Of a stretch of 64,000 bases of DNA, positions 21,143 to 33,103 are shown piece by piece (position 1 is the first letter of the stretch; the number at the start of each line of letters is the position of its first letter). A program made the position numbers and the translations under genes. Under the pieces are notes generated by a model. It saw nothing but the letters and a program-made list of their open reading frames with translations. It made no database searches and was not told the origin of the DNA. The stretch spans positions 372,001 through 436,000 of the forward strand of contig JAOSKI010000001.1 of NCBI GenBank assembly GCA_027493675.1, given 5' to 3'. This DNA is from Microthrixaceae bacterium (GTDB taxonomy: Bacteria; Actinomycetota; Acidimicrobiia; Acidimicrobiales; Microtrichaceae).

Positions 21143-21787
21143 TCAGCGGCGCCAGAACAGCAGGTGGGTGACACCGCTCGGGCTGGGAACCGATTCCAAA
21201 TGGAACCTGTCGGTGAGCTCGTCGGGACCATTCCACAGGCGCTCGCCACGTTCGATGTCCACCGGCGCGACCACGATGTGCAGGGTGTCCACCAGATCCG
21301 CATCGAGGAACTCGCGCACCGTGGCGACGCCCCCGCCCAGGCGGACGTCCCTGCCGTCGGCTGCCACCCTGGCCTGATCGAGCGCGCCGGCAGGCGTCGC
21401 GTCGATGAAGTGGAAGGTGGTGTCGGTCAACGTGAACGACGGCCGCGGGTGGTGGGTGAGCACGAACACGGGAGTGCGGAAGGGCGGGTCGTCGCCCCAC
21501 CAACCCCGCCACTTCAGATCGGGCCAGGCGCCTCGCACCGGCCCGAACTTGTTGCGACCCATGATCTCGGCGCCGATGTTGTTTCGGAAGTCCCGGGTGA
21601 AGTAGTCATCGAGTCCACGGCTGCCACCCGGTTCGGAGCGGTTCGGCCAACTCGCGGTGGCTCCGGCCCAGGACATCAGCGCCGCAGGGTCGGCGTGGCC
21701 GAAGGGACGTTCCAGGCTCTGGCCCTCGCCGGCGCCGAAGCCATCGCTAGATACTGCGGAGTTCTGGACCCTCAACAGCTGTGGCAT
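21143..21787 (-). CDS. Dihydrofolate reductase-family protein (RibD C-terminal-like)
   Basis: Intact, 214 aa from ATG 21787. The RibD-C/DHFR-like fold is indicated by AVSSDGFGAGEGQS, EIMGRNKFGP, TPVFVLTHHPRPSF and the NADPH-binding stretch RLGGGVATVREFLDADLVD, then IVVAPV. Proteins like this are NADPH-dependent reductases of unknown substrate, usually not essential DHFRs. It sits alone on the minus strand between the HNH gene and purL, again breaking the pur cluster. Confidence 0.85.
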   Translation of the reverse strand: MPQLLRVQNSAVSSDGFGAGEGQSLERPFGHADPAALMSWAGATASWPNRSEPGGSRGLDDYFTRDFRNNIGAEIMGRNKFGPVRGAWPDLKWRGWWGDDPPFRTPVFVLTHHPRPSFTLTDTTFHFIDATPAGALDQARVAADGRDVRLGGGVATVREFLDADLVDTLHIVVAPVDIERGERLWNGPDELTDRFHLESVPSPSGVTHLLFWRR

Positions 21788-21972
21788 GCAATCACCCCTG
21801 GGCGGTCCGGGGAGTCCCATCGGAGCCGGGCAGGACCGCGAGCCTACGCGGGGTCCGGCATCCGCGGCACGCGATGACCGTGGTGGTCGAGGATCCTGAT
21901 CGTCCCCGCAAGGCCTCCACTGCCGCGCCGGCGGCGATGCCTGTGGGCGTGACCTCCCGGGTGTCGGCCCGA

Positions 21973-21978
21973 TAGCTT
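21973..21978 (+). promoter_or_regulatory. -10 hexamer of a leaderless promoter for purL
   Basis: TAGCTT ends 6 nt before ATG 21985 and no ribosome-binding site is evident. purL would therefore have its own promoter, separate from purSQ. Confidence 0.45.
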
Positions 21979-21984
21979 CGCAGG

Positions 21985-24259
21985 ATGCCCGATGACTCAG
22001 CGCCCGAGCCGACCCACCGCGCTCTGGGCCTGACCGACGACGAGCTCTCGATGATCATGACGACGCTGGGTCGCGAGCCCAATCATCTGGAGCTGGCGAT
22101 GTACTCCGTCATGTGGTCCGAACACTGCTCCTACAAGAGCTCCCGCATCCACCTGAAGCGGTTCCCGAGCAAGGCCCCGCACGTGTTGATCGGACCCGGC
22201 GAGGGCGCCGGGGTCGTAGACGTGGGTGACGGCATCGCGGTCGCGATACGCATCGAGAGCCACAACCACCCTTCGGCCATCGAGCCTTACCAGGGTGCAG
22301 CGACAGGGGTCGGTGGGATCCTGCGCGACATCTTCTCGATGGGAGCGCGTCCCATCGCGGTGATGGACCCCCTCCGGTTCGGACCGTTGGATGACCCGCG
22401 GTCGCGTTGGATAGCCGAGGGCGTGGTCTCGGGCGTGTCCGGGTACGGCAACTCCGTGGGGGTGCCGACGGTCGGCGGCGAGACCGTGTTCGACCCGACC
22501 TATGTGGGCAATCCCCTTGTCAACGTGCTCTGCCTGGGCGTCATGCCCCGCGAGCGCCTGGTCCTGGGCCGAGCCGAAGGTCCCGGCAACCTGGCGGTCC
22601 TGTTGGGCGCGTCCACCGGCCGTGACGGGATCGGGGGGTCTCGGTCCTGGCGTCTTCGGGGTTCTCCGATTCCGAGGCCGATGCCCAGAAGCGACCGAGC
22701 GTGCAGGTCGGCGACCCCTTCGAGGAGAAGCGCCTGATCGAGGCATGCCTGGAACTGCTCTCCGACGGCCTGGCGGTCGGCGTGCAGGATCTCGGTGGAG
22801 CAGGGATCACGTGTGCCACAGCGGAGACCGCGGCCAAGGGTGGTGCCGGCATGGACGTCTTCGTGGGTGCGATCCCGAGGCGCGAGCCTGACATGGAGCC
22901 CTTCGAGGTGATGACCTCTGAATCGCAGGAGCGGATGCTGGCGATCGTCGAACCGCACCGGCTGGACGCGGTGATGGAGATCGCCCGGCGTTGGGAGATC
23001 TCCGCGACGGTCGTGGGTGTGGTCACCGACACGGGTGCGCTGCGCGTGCTCGACTCCGACGGTCCGGGCTCCGCGACCGGTGACGGCACCACCGCACCGG
23101 GCGCGACCGTGCTTGCCGACGTGCCGGCGCGTTCGCTGGAGGACGAGGCACCGTTGTACGACCGTGAGCGTGCCGAGCCGGAGGATCTCGCCCGACGGAG
23201 GGCCGACTCACCCGACAGGCTCCCTGCGACAACCCGGGAGCGGATCTCGTCTCCATGCTCGCCGACACGTCCTGGGTGTGGTCCCAGTACGACCACATGT
23301 TGTTCCTCAACACCGTGACGCCTCCGGGTGGCGATGCGGCGGTGCTGCGCCTGAAGCACCCGGAGACCGGCCAGGACACGCGGCGGGGCCTCGCGCTGAC
23401 CACCGACGGCAACCACTTGTGGTGTGCGGTGGATCCCCGGGCCGGATCGGCTGCAATCATGGCGGAGTCGGTGATGAACCTTGCGATGGTGGGCGCACGG
23501 CCATTGGCAATGGTCAACTGCCTCAACTTCGGGAACCCGGAGCACCCGGTGGTGATGTGGCAGCTCTCGGAGTCGGTGGACGGCTTCAGCGAGGCACTCG
23601 ATGCCTTCGATGTCCCATGCGTCGGTGGCAACGTCAGCCTCTACAACGAATCGACCGGTGACAACATAGACCCCACGCCCGTGATCGGGGTGCTGGGGAT
23701 GGTCGACCCGCTGCACCGCCGTGCTCCGGGGTTGGCTCTGGTGGAGGGTGCCGAGGTGCTGCTGGTGGGTGCCGTTGACACCGGAGGTGACGCACTGGCG
23801 GGGTCGCGTTGGGCGGCGGCGCAAGGCCATAGGGGTAGGGGCCGGTTCAGGCCGGTCGACCTGGAGGCTGTCGCGCGGACTGCCGGAGGCCATTCGTGAG
23901 GCGGTTCTGGGCGAAGGCGTGCTCGGCGCCCACGACGTCGCGGACGGCGGGCTGGGGTTGGCCCTCGCGGAGATGGTGGCGAAGAGCGGTCTCGGTGCGC
24001 GCGCGTGTCGGGTGTGGCGGATCACAGCGAGCTGTTCGGCGAGACTCCCGGAAGGGCTGTGCTCTGTGTGGATCCCGGGCACGTCGAGGCTGTAGCCGGC
24101 GGCTTCGAGTCCGTCGGTGTGCCTGCGCGACGCATCGGTGTTGCCGGTGGGGACCGCATGATCGTGAGGGGTCTTGTGGATCTGTCGGTCGATGAGGTGG
24201 CCGGCAGATGGCGTTCGGTGCTGCCCGGTGCACTCGGTGGTGGCACCACGCAGGGATGA
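21985..24259 (+). CDS. purL: Phosphoribosylformylglycinamidine synthase PurL (frameshifted)
   Basis: Large ATP-dependent subunit of FGAM synthase; works with PurS and PurQ. ATG 21985. Motifs: [91 protein letters not shown] and the C-terminal [15 protein letters not shown]. About 758 aa, the small bacterial form. Shifts near 22640, 23235, 23830 and 24015 split it into five pieces, each clearly PurL. The end [12 protein letters not shown] is at 24259. Confidence 0.94.
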
Positions 24260-24390
24260 GACCTACGCCGGTCGGCACAGCCGGCCGGCGTGACCTGTGT
24301 CTCTGTTGCGGTTCCGGCGGGAGGTCCCATTAGCATCGTGGTACGTACGCGTTCAGGTGTGTGGACACACTGGGACTCAGGGAGGGAACC

Positions 24391-26580
24391 GTGATCGGAT
24401 CACCGATGGCGTATCCGCGCCGGAGCGCTGTGGCGGCAGTCGTACTCGCGGCAGCCCTGGTCGCCTCGGCGTGTCTCGCTCCCACGCAGTTCGATCCGAC
24501 CGGGCGTGCTCCGATCGGGAGCCTCGACGTCGTGGTGAACGCGGCCGGTGGGATCCGGGTCCGCGGATGGGCTCTCGACCCCGAGACATCCGCACCTATC
24601 AAGGTGAAGGTCGGCGTCGCCGGGGTGGTGCGAGAGGTCACCGCAAACCTCGATCGTCCCGATGTCGGTAGGGCGTATCCGGGCAAGGGCCCGCGGCACG
24701 GCTTCGACTACACCTTCGGGCCCTTGGATCCGGGACTGAGGGGTATCTGCGTGTGGGTCGACAACACCGTCGGCCGGGGGTGACGATCGGCTGCTGGGTT
24801 GCGCCAACATACAGGTCACCGACGGCAGTCCCATCGGTGCGTTGGAGACCGTGGCGTCACCTTCGCCGAGGAGCATTGCCGTCTCAGGTTGGACCTTCGA
24901 TCCGAACACTCCGGCCCCAGCCTCGGTCGCTGTGACGGTCGACGGCCATTCGGCCGCGAGGCTCACCGCGAACGGGTCCCGCGCGGACGTGAACCGTGTC
25001 CACAAGCGCTCCAGGTCCGGGTACTCGACCCAGATCTCCGCCTCACCAGGTCGACACCAGGTGTGCGTGGGTGTGTTCAACGTCGGTTTCGGCGTCGATC
25101 GCCTGTTGGGGTGCAGATACGTGACCGTGGCCGAGTTCACGGTGGACTACCGGCCGAACGGGCATCTCGACCGTGTCGTACCCACCGGAGCGGGTTCGGT
25201 GAAGGCGGAGGGCGTGGCCCAGGATCCCGACGGCGCGAGCGGCCTGAGGGTGCGTCTGGACGTGGATCAGGGGACCCCCGGTGCGAGATCGTTGGTGGTC
25301 CCGGTCCTCAACGGGCGGTTCTCGGTAACCGTGGATGGCCTGGGCGCCGGACTGCACACCCTGTGTCCAGTCGGGCTGGACGTGGACGGGGGACGCGGGG
25401 GCCTCAGCGGCGACCGTGGGTTCATCTGCGGGTCGACGGTGCTGGGCGACGTGGCAGTCGGAACCGGTGGAGCGGCGCAGAACCCGACATGGGTGGCTCC
25501 CCCCGCGGGGAATACCCTTCGCTACACCAGCCGCGATGCCGGTGTGTCGGTGACGTTGCGCGATGGATCCACCATGTGGTTCTTCGGTGACACCTCTGAG
25601 ACCGACAAGATCGGGAACCTGAAGTACTTCCTGCACAACACCGCCGCCTGGGCATCGGCCGGCAGCCCTACCGTGACCCGGGATGCCGTCAAGGCGGGGG
25701 GCACGCCGTACCAGTTCGTCGATGCCACACACACCTGCAGTTCACCCGGCACTCCAGAAACCCGCGCTGTGGCCCGAGTCAGCGGTGGCGGTACCCCAGG
25801 CCGATGGAAACGACAGGGTCCTCGTGTTCATGTCGAAGGTCTGCCTCGGCACGAACTTCCTGGACATCCAGGCCAAGGGGATGGCCCTTGTGGAGCTCAC
25901 CTACGATCCCCAGAGCCCGCCCATGGACCAGCGCATCCAGGGGACGGTCACCAAGGCTGACCTGTTCGGTGTGGCCCATCCCTACGGTCGGGCCGCCGTG
26001 CTGGGCGAGGACGGCGACACGATCTACACCTACGAGTGCGGTCAGTTCGATTCGGCCAACTGGGCCGCACCGAGGCCCTGCACGGTGGGGCGTGTGCCGT
26101 TCGCGAGCCGCACGAACCCCGGGAGTTGGACCTACTGGACCGGGACGGCCGGGGACGACTTCGCCGACGAGGCCTATTGGAGCGCGAACCAGGCGCTCGC
26201 CACCGGAGTCGAGTCCCCGACGGGTTCCACTGTCGCAGCGCCGGTGTCGGCGTTCACCATCACCCGAGACGCGGTCCACGGCGTCTACGTGATGGTCTAC
26301 AGCCCGTTCCCCGGGTTCACCGACCGGGTGGAGGTGCGAGTGGCCGAGACGCCCGTCGGCCCCTTCACCGACCCGGTGACGGTCGTCCTGCCCGGTTGCC
26401 ACGACACCACCGGTGGCGTCGAGTACCTCTGCTATGCAGGCACCGCTCAGCCCTCGCTCAGCGAGCCGGGATTGCTGGGGATCGGCTACTACGACCAACT
26501 CGTCACGCCCAGTCCGGAAGCGCGGTCAGTACATGGTGGTCACCGTTGCTTTCACGGCGGTGCGCACCGCGAGCCCTTGA
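24391..26580 (+). CDS. Large secreted lipoprotein with three ~100-aa repeats and a beta-propeller-like domain (frameshifted)
   Basis: GTG 24391 with GGAGG 5 nt upstream. The signal peptide ends in a lipobox-like VASAC. Three tandem repeats follow, each opening P.G.LD.V and containing a GWALDP-type motif: RVRGWALDPETSAP, AVSGWTFDPNTPAP and KAEGVAQDPDGAS, with paired cysteines such as LLGC. The C-terminal ~350 residues resemble DUF4185/GH43-type five-bladed propellers, with SMWFFGDTSET, YGRAAVLGEDGDTIYTYECG and WTYWTG. No catalytic triad can be assigned. Shifts near 24775, 25755 and 26520; the end VTVAFTAVRTASP is at 26580. Probably an extracellular carbohydrate-related surface protein. Confidence 0.65.
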
Positions 26581-27484
26581 CCACCGGCCGCTTCGCTCCC
26601 AGTCCCACTGGCGACCTGCACCTCGGCAACCTTCGTACTGCGGTGCTGGCGTGGTGTCTCGCGAAGCGCGAAGGCGGACGGTTCGTCGTCCGCATGGAGG
26701 ATCTGACGACCGAGAGCGCCGCGCGATTCGAACAGCGCCAGTTGGCGGATCTCGAGGCGCTGGGCATCCGAAGCGACGACGTGATCCTCAGATCCTCCGA
26801 ACGCCTGGAGGTGTACCGCAGCGCGATAGCGGGATTGACCGCGGCCGGTCTCACCTATCCCTGCTTCTGCAGCCGTCGTGAGATCCGCGAAGCGGTTGAC
26901 GCTCCGCATGGCGCAGGGTCCGCGATGCCCTATCCGGGCACGTGTGCCGACCTCGACGCAGCCCGGATCGCCGAGCGGATGGCCGCCGGGGAGGCCGCCG
27001 GCTCTACGGCTGCGTGCCGAAGGGGCCACCGTCGACGTCCACGACGAACTGGGCGCGCAACTGAGTGTCCGGGTCGACGACTTCGTGATCCAGCGCGGCG
27101 ATGGGTTTCCCGCCTACAACCTCGCAGTGGTGATCGACGACGCCGCACAGGGCGTCGACCAGGTGGTGCGCGGCGCGGACCTGTTCGACACGACACCTCG
27201 CCAGGTGTTGTTGGCCCGCCTGCTGGGGGTGCAGGTCCCCCGCTACATGCACGTGCCAATGGTGCTGGGTGCCGACGGCGAACGGCTCTCGAAGCGACAC
27301 GGTGCCGTCACCCTCGCCGATCTCTCTCCGCGGGATCGGACCGAGGCGGGTCCTGGGCATGTTCGCGGCCTCGTTGGGCATGTCGGAGCTCGGAGACGAA
27401 CCGACGATCGAGGACATCCGCGAACACATCGATCCGACCGGTATCCCGAGGCGTCCCTGGGTGCCCGACCTCGCCTCGGTGTGA
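26577..27484 (+). CDS. gluQ: Glutamyl-Q tRNA(Asp) synthetase (GluQRS, YadB-like), frameshifted
   Basis: Paralogue of glutamyl-tRNA synthetase lacking the anticodon domain; it glutamylates queuosine in tRNA(Asp). HIGH-like motif GRFAPSPTGDLHLGNLRTAV, zinc-binding YPCFCSRREIREA with later YPGTC, and KMSKS-like ERLSKRHGAVTL. At about 300 aa it is far shorter than GltX (about 480) and ends just after the catalytic core. The start is TTG 26577, overlapping the previous stop as TTGA. Shifts near 27000 and 27345. Its last codons lie in a 25-bp tandem repeat. An alternative is a truncated GltX, but the zinc motif favours GluQRS. Confidence 0.8.
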
Positions 27485-27610
27485 CGGGCTCGGCTTCGCC
27501 TCGGTGTGACGGGCTCGGCTTCGCCTCGGTGGAGGGCTCGCTTCGCCTCGGTGTGACGGCTCGGCTTCGCCTCGGTGTGACGGGCTCGGCTTCGCCTCGG
27601 TGTGAGTCAC
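27471..27610. repeat. 25-bp tandem repeat array
   Basis: Five full units and a partial sixth, each starting TCGCCTCGGTGTGACGGG. Unit starts are 27471, 27496, 27521, 27543 and 27567, then a partial from 27592. Lengths are 25, 25, 22, 24 and 25; the short ones differ by small deletions. The array begins inside the last codons of gluQ and provides its stop. Each unit contains GGC-TTC-GCC, a tiny inverted repeat. Confidence 0.9.
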
Positions 27611-27744
27611 AGTCGTGTGACACGATGGTCGCGTGACGAGCGAGGGTGAGCCTCAATCGACGGGCGCCAGGTCCCGGGTGGACCTCGACGGCGGCGCAAC
27701 GGTGCGTTTCGATGCGGAATCCGCCGAGCGGGCGGATGCCGCGG

Positions 27745-29300
27745 ATGGAGGGCGACCCCCGTGAGGCATGTGGGGTGTTCGCGGTGTATGCGCCCGGCAA
27801 GCCGGTGGCGCACCTCACGTATCTCGGTATCTACGCGTTGCAGCACAGAGGCCAGGAGTCCGCGGGGATCGCAGCCTCCGACGGTGAGCACATGACAGTG
27901 GTGAAGGACATGGGGCTCGTGTCCAACGTCTTCGACGACCGGACCCTCGCAGCACTCGACGGCAATCTGGCGATCGGCCACACCCGCTACTCCACGACCG
28001 GGTCGAGCATGTGGAAGAACGCCCAACCGGTGTTCCGTGACGTCGAGCACACCCAGTTCGCCCTGGCGCACAACGGCAACCTCGTGAACACCGCGGAGCT
28101 CGCGCGGGATGCGGGCGTGCTTCCGGGTGCCATGTCCAGTGACACCGAGGCGATGTCGGAGTGGATCAGCCGGACCATCGGTGAACACGGCGCGACTCCG
28201 CCGGCGCACTCCCGGCGGCGCTGCGCGAGGTGCTGCCACGCTTCGAGGGCGCCTTCTCCCTGGTGGTGATGGATCTGTCGCGCATCATCGGAGTGCGTGA
28301 CCCCCGCGGCTTCAGGCCGCTGTGCCTCGGGCGGCTCGAAGGCGGCTGGGTGTTGGCGTCGGAGACGCCGGCGCTCGACACCGTCGGAGCGAGCTTCGTC
28401 AGGGAGATCGAGCCCGGTGAGATGGTCGTGATAGACGGCTCCGGAGTGCACTCCTCCAGACCGTTCGCCGACGAGGAGATCGATCCGAAGCTGTGTCTGT
28501 TCGAGTTCGTCTACTTCGCCCGACCTGATGCCGAGCTCTACGGTCACAACGTCCACCAGGCGCGCGTGCGCATGGGCGAACACCTGGCCGATCAGGCGCC
28601 GGTCGATGCCGACCTGGTCATGGGAGTGCCCGAATCAGGGATCCCTGCCGCCGAGGGCTACGCGCGTCGAAGCGGCATACCGTTCGGACAGGGCCTCGTG
28701 AAGAACCGCTACATCGGACGTACCTTCATCGCTCCCAGCCAGGAGATGCGTGCACTCGGTGTTCGGATGAAGCTCAACCCTCTGCGTGAGCAGATAGCGG
28801 GTCAGCGCCTGGTGGTGGTCGACGATTCCATCGTGCGGGGCACGACCACACGCAAGATGGTCCAGATGCTGCGCGAGAGCGGTGCGGCGGAGATCCACAT
28901 GCGGATCTCCTCCCCGCCGTACCGTTGGCCGTGCTTCTACGGTATGGACACCGGCACGCGCGCGGAGTTGCTGGCAGCCGACATGGAGGTCTCGGAGATC
29001 CGTGACTACCTCGGTGTGGACACACTGTCGTACCTGGGTCTGGAAGCACTCGTGGAGGCCGTCGGCGCGCCGGGCGCAGGTTTCTGCACGGCCTGCCTCA
29101 CCGGTGAGTATCCGGTTGCGATTCCTGCTGAGGCAGGCAAAGGCGTGCTCGAGGGTGGAACCACGAGCCGACCCGAACCCCAGTCGTTGTTCCAGGGGTC
29201 GATGTTCGACCTCGAGAACGTGACCATCGGTACGACCGAAGAGACGACGGTGGCGGGTTCCGACCCGGATGCCGGTGTTGTGGAGGAGCCGCGTGGGTGA
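27745..29300 (+). CDS. purF: Amidophosphoribosyltransferase (frameshifted)
   Basis: First enzyme of de novo purine synthesis, making phosphoribosylamine from PRPP and glutamine. The propeptide REA precedes the N-terminal nucleophile cysteine in ACGVFAVYAPG. ALQHRGQESAGIA and GHTRYSTTGSS are class II amidotransferase motifs. The PRPP-binding motif is VVVDDSIVRGTTTRK. C-terminal cysteines suit an iron-sulfur type enzyme (RWPCFYGMDTGTR, GFCTACLTGEYP). A shift lies near 28200. The start is uncertain: ATG 27745 gives a short propeptide; a GTG at 27633 opens a frame (VTSEGEPQSTGA) that would join after one more shift near 27762. It overlaps purM by 8 nt. Confidence 0.94.
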
Positions 29301-30331
29301 GACCTACGAGTCGGCCGGCGTGTCGATCGATGCCGGTGAGGAGGCGGTCGAGCGCATCAAGGCCGATGTGCGTTCCACTTTCCGCCCCGAGGTCATGGGT
29401 GACATCGGGGCTTCGGGGCGCTGTTCCGCTTCGACCAAACCCGTTACGACGATCCGGTGCTGGTCTCCACCACAGACGGCGTGGGCACGAAGGCGATGGT
29501 CGCACATGCCGCCGGGCGCTACGACACCATCGGAGTGGACCTGGTGGCGATGTGCGTGGACGACCTCGTGTGCCAGGGCGCCGAGCCGTTGTTCTTCCTC
29601 GACTACATCGCCGTGGGCAGCCTCGATCCCGACCAGGTGCAGCAGCTGGTGTCGGGCATCGCCAAGGGCTGCCGGCAGGCTGGCTGTGCGCTCGTCGGCG
29701 GGGAGATGGCCGAACATCCCGGGCGATGGAGCCGGGCGAGTTCGACCTGGTCGGATTCGCGGTCGGGGTGGTGGAGCGGGAGCGGATGCTGCCCCGCGAG
29801 GTGTCGGCGGGCGACGTGGTGATCGGGTTGGCCTCCCCGGGCCTGCGCTCCAACGGGTACTCGCTCGCCCGGCGGATCATGTTCGACGTGGCCGGTCGCT
29901 CGCTCACCGACGAGGCGTTCGATGGCCCACATGCCCCGACGGTGGGTGAGGAGATGTTGCGACCGTCGGTCGTCTACGCTCCGGCCATCGCTGCACTGTG
30001 TGAAGCGGTCGAGGTGCATGCAGTGGCGCACGTGACGGGCGGGGGTCTTCCAGGCAACGTGAACCGCGTGCTGTCCGGCGGACTGGACGCGGTGCTGGAC
30101 CCGGGGTCATGGGAACCGCCGAGGATCTTCGGCGAACTCCAACTCGTGGGCGGGGTTAGCGACGCCGAGATGCGCAGGGTGTTCAACATGGGCATCGGAA
30201 TGGTGGCGGTCGTGCCCCCGAGGCCCTCCACGACGCGATCGACGTGCTCGGGACCGCGGGTCACCGGGCAACCGTGATCGGAGGTGGTCGTGCCGGGCTC
30301 AGGAGAGGTCCGCTTCACCGACGACCTCTGA
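29293..30331 (+). CDS. purM: Phosphoribosylformylglycinamidine cyclo-ligase (frameshifted)
   Basis: Closes the imidazole ring to form AIR. GTG 29293 lies within the end of purF. Segments: [103 protein letters not shown] and [10 protein letters not shown]. Four shifts (about 29410, 29725, 30215 and 30285). The natural end [11 protein letters not shown] reaches 30331, about 346 aa. Immediate PurF-PurM coupling is common in actinobacteria. Confidence 0.94.
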
Positions 30332-30406
30332 GCCCGGCTTGGCGGTCACGCGGGCCGGCTCGGCCTCCAAGTGGCGACGTCACCGCGTCGGCAATCGCCG
30401 CAGGGC

Positions 30407-30412
30407 TACGGT
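30407..30412 (+). promoter_or_regulatory. -10 hexamer of a leaderless promoter
   Basis: TACGGT ends 7 nt before ATG 30420, with no Shine-Dalgarno sequence in between. It separates the downstream hypothetical gene from the purFM transcript. Confidence 0.45.
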
Positions 30413-30419
30413 CTGGCCG

Positions 30420-31611
30420 ATGAGTCCGTTCGATCCTCCGCCGGCGCACGGTTCGCTGTCGTCGTTCGACGACTTTCCGGTGCACCAGCACGCCGACTCC
30501 GTGCGTCACGCCACCACCAGCGACCGCAACTTCTATGACCGCTACTACTTCAACTGCCACTCGAACGACGGCGAGGCCTTTCTCGTGTTCGGCCTCGGCC
30601 AGTACCCGAACCTGGCGACACAGGACGCTTTCGCGCTCCTGGTGACCGGGAACGTCCACCGGGTGGTCCGGTCCTCGCGCGAGCTCGGGGACCGGATGGA
30701 CACGACGGTCGGACCGCTTTCGGTGGAGGTGATCAGACCACTGTGCGAGTTGCGGATCCGTTGCCTGCCACGAGACGACACCGAATCGGCCTACGGGCTC
30801 GCGTTCGACCTGCACTGGACCGGCTCGACCCCGGCCTACGAGGAGCCCCGCCAGTTCCAGCGCATGCACGGGCGGGCGGTCTTCGACACGATGCGCCTCG
30901 CGCAGACCGGCCGCTGGAACGGTTGGATCGAGTTGGACGGTCATCGGTTCGCTGTCACCCCTGATCGCTGGTGGGGTACCCGGGATCGCAGCTGGGGAGT
31001 GCGTCCTGTGGGCGAACCGGAACCACCCGGCATCCGCACCGAGGGACAGATGCAGGGCTTCTGGAACTACGCCCCGATGCAGTTCGAGGACCACAGCATC
31101 CTGTACATGGTCAACGAACACGACGACGGTACGCGCGTCATCGAGGAAGCAGTGCGGATAGACAACGACGCGGACCGCGAACCGGAACCGCTGGGTCGTC
31201 CTGAGCATGCGGCGGTTCTCACACCCGGAACCCGCCGGATCGCGGAGTCAACCGTCTCGTTCCCCGAGGCCCCTGGCGGGGGCTTCGAGGTGTCGGTGGA
31301 GCCACTGCTGGACGCGTGGTTGCTGCTCGGCACCGGCTACGGCCTGGACGCGGACTGGCGCTTCCGGGATGTACCAGGGCCCTTCGGTCACCCAGTGTGT
31401 GGAGATCGACTACGAACGCGACTCGGACCGCCTTTTCGGCCTGGTCGACCAGGTCGCGCGATTCACCCAGCAGGGAGGGCCCGCCGACGGACAGGTGGGC
31501 TACGGCCTGCACGAGTTCTTCTTCGTCGACACGTTCGGTCGCTACGGCCTCTCCGGCTGGGACCCCGCGGTGGCCGAGCAGTGGGAGACCGACGGTGACG
31601 GTGGTGATTGA
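30420..31611 (+). CDS. Conserved hypothetical protein, aromatic-rich beta protein (DUF7064/7065-like), frameshifted
   Basis: About 396 aa, no signal peptide or membrane segment. Rich in Trp, Tyr and His: NFYDRYYFNCHSNDGEAFLV, GLGQYPNLATQDAFALL, RWWGTRDRSWGVRPVG, MQGFWNYAPMQFEDHSILY and VGYGLHEFFFVDTFGRYG. The pattern resembles the DUF7064/7065 proteins of mycobacteria and sphingomonads, lipocalin-like beta barrels of unknown function; I recall this from sequence style and cannot verify it. One shift near 31370. No metabolic link to purM or malic enzyme is evident. Confidence 0.6.
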
Positions 31612-31665
31612 GGAACGCTGGAACGACCCGTACCACGCGCGTTCGGGACCCTTCGAATCAGAGGG

Positions 31666-31671
31666 TAGCCT
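31666..31671 (+). promoter_or_regulatory. -10 hexamer of a leaderless promoter for the malic enzyme gene
   Basis: TAGCCT ends 7 nt before ATG 31679. No ribosome-binding site is visible. Confidence 0.42.
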
Positions 31672-31678
31672 CGCGGTG

Positions 31679-33080
<1,402 letters not shown>

Positions 33081-33103
33081 GCGGCGTGCCCGGCGAGCAC
33101 GCG

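Noticed and set aside
27471-27610. CRISPR array
   Set aside because: The units are contiguous, with no unique spacers, and no cas genes are present.
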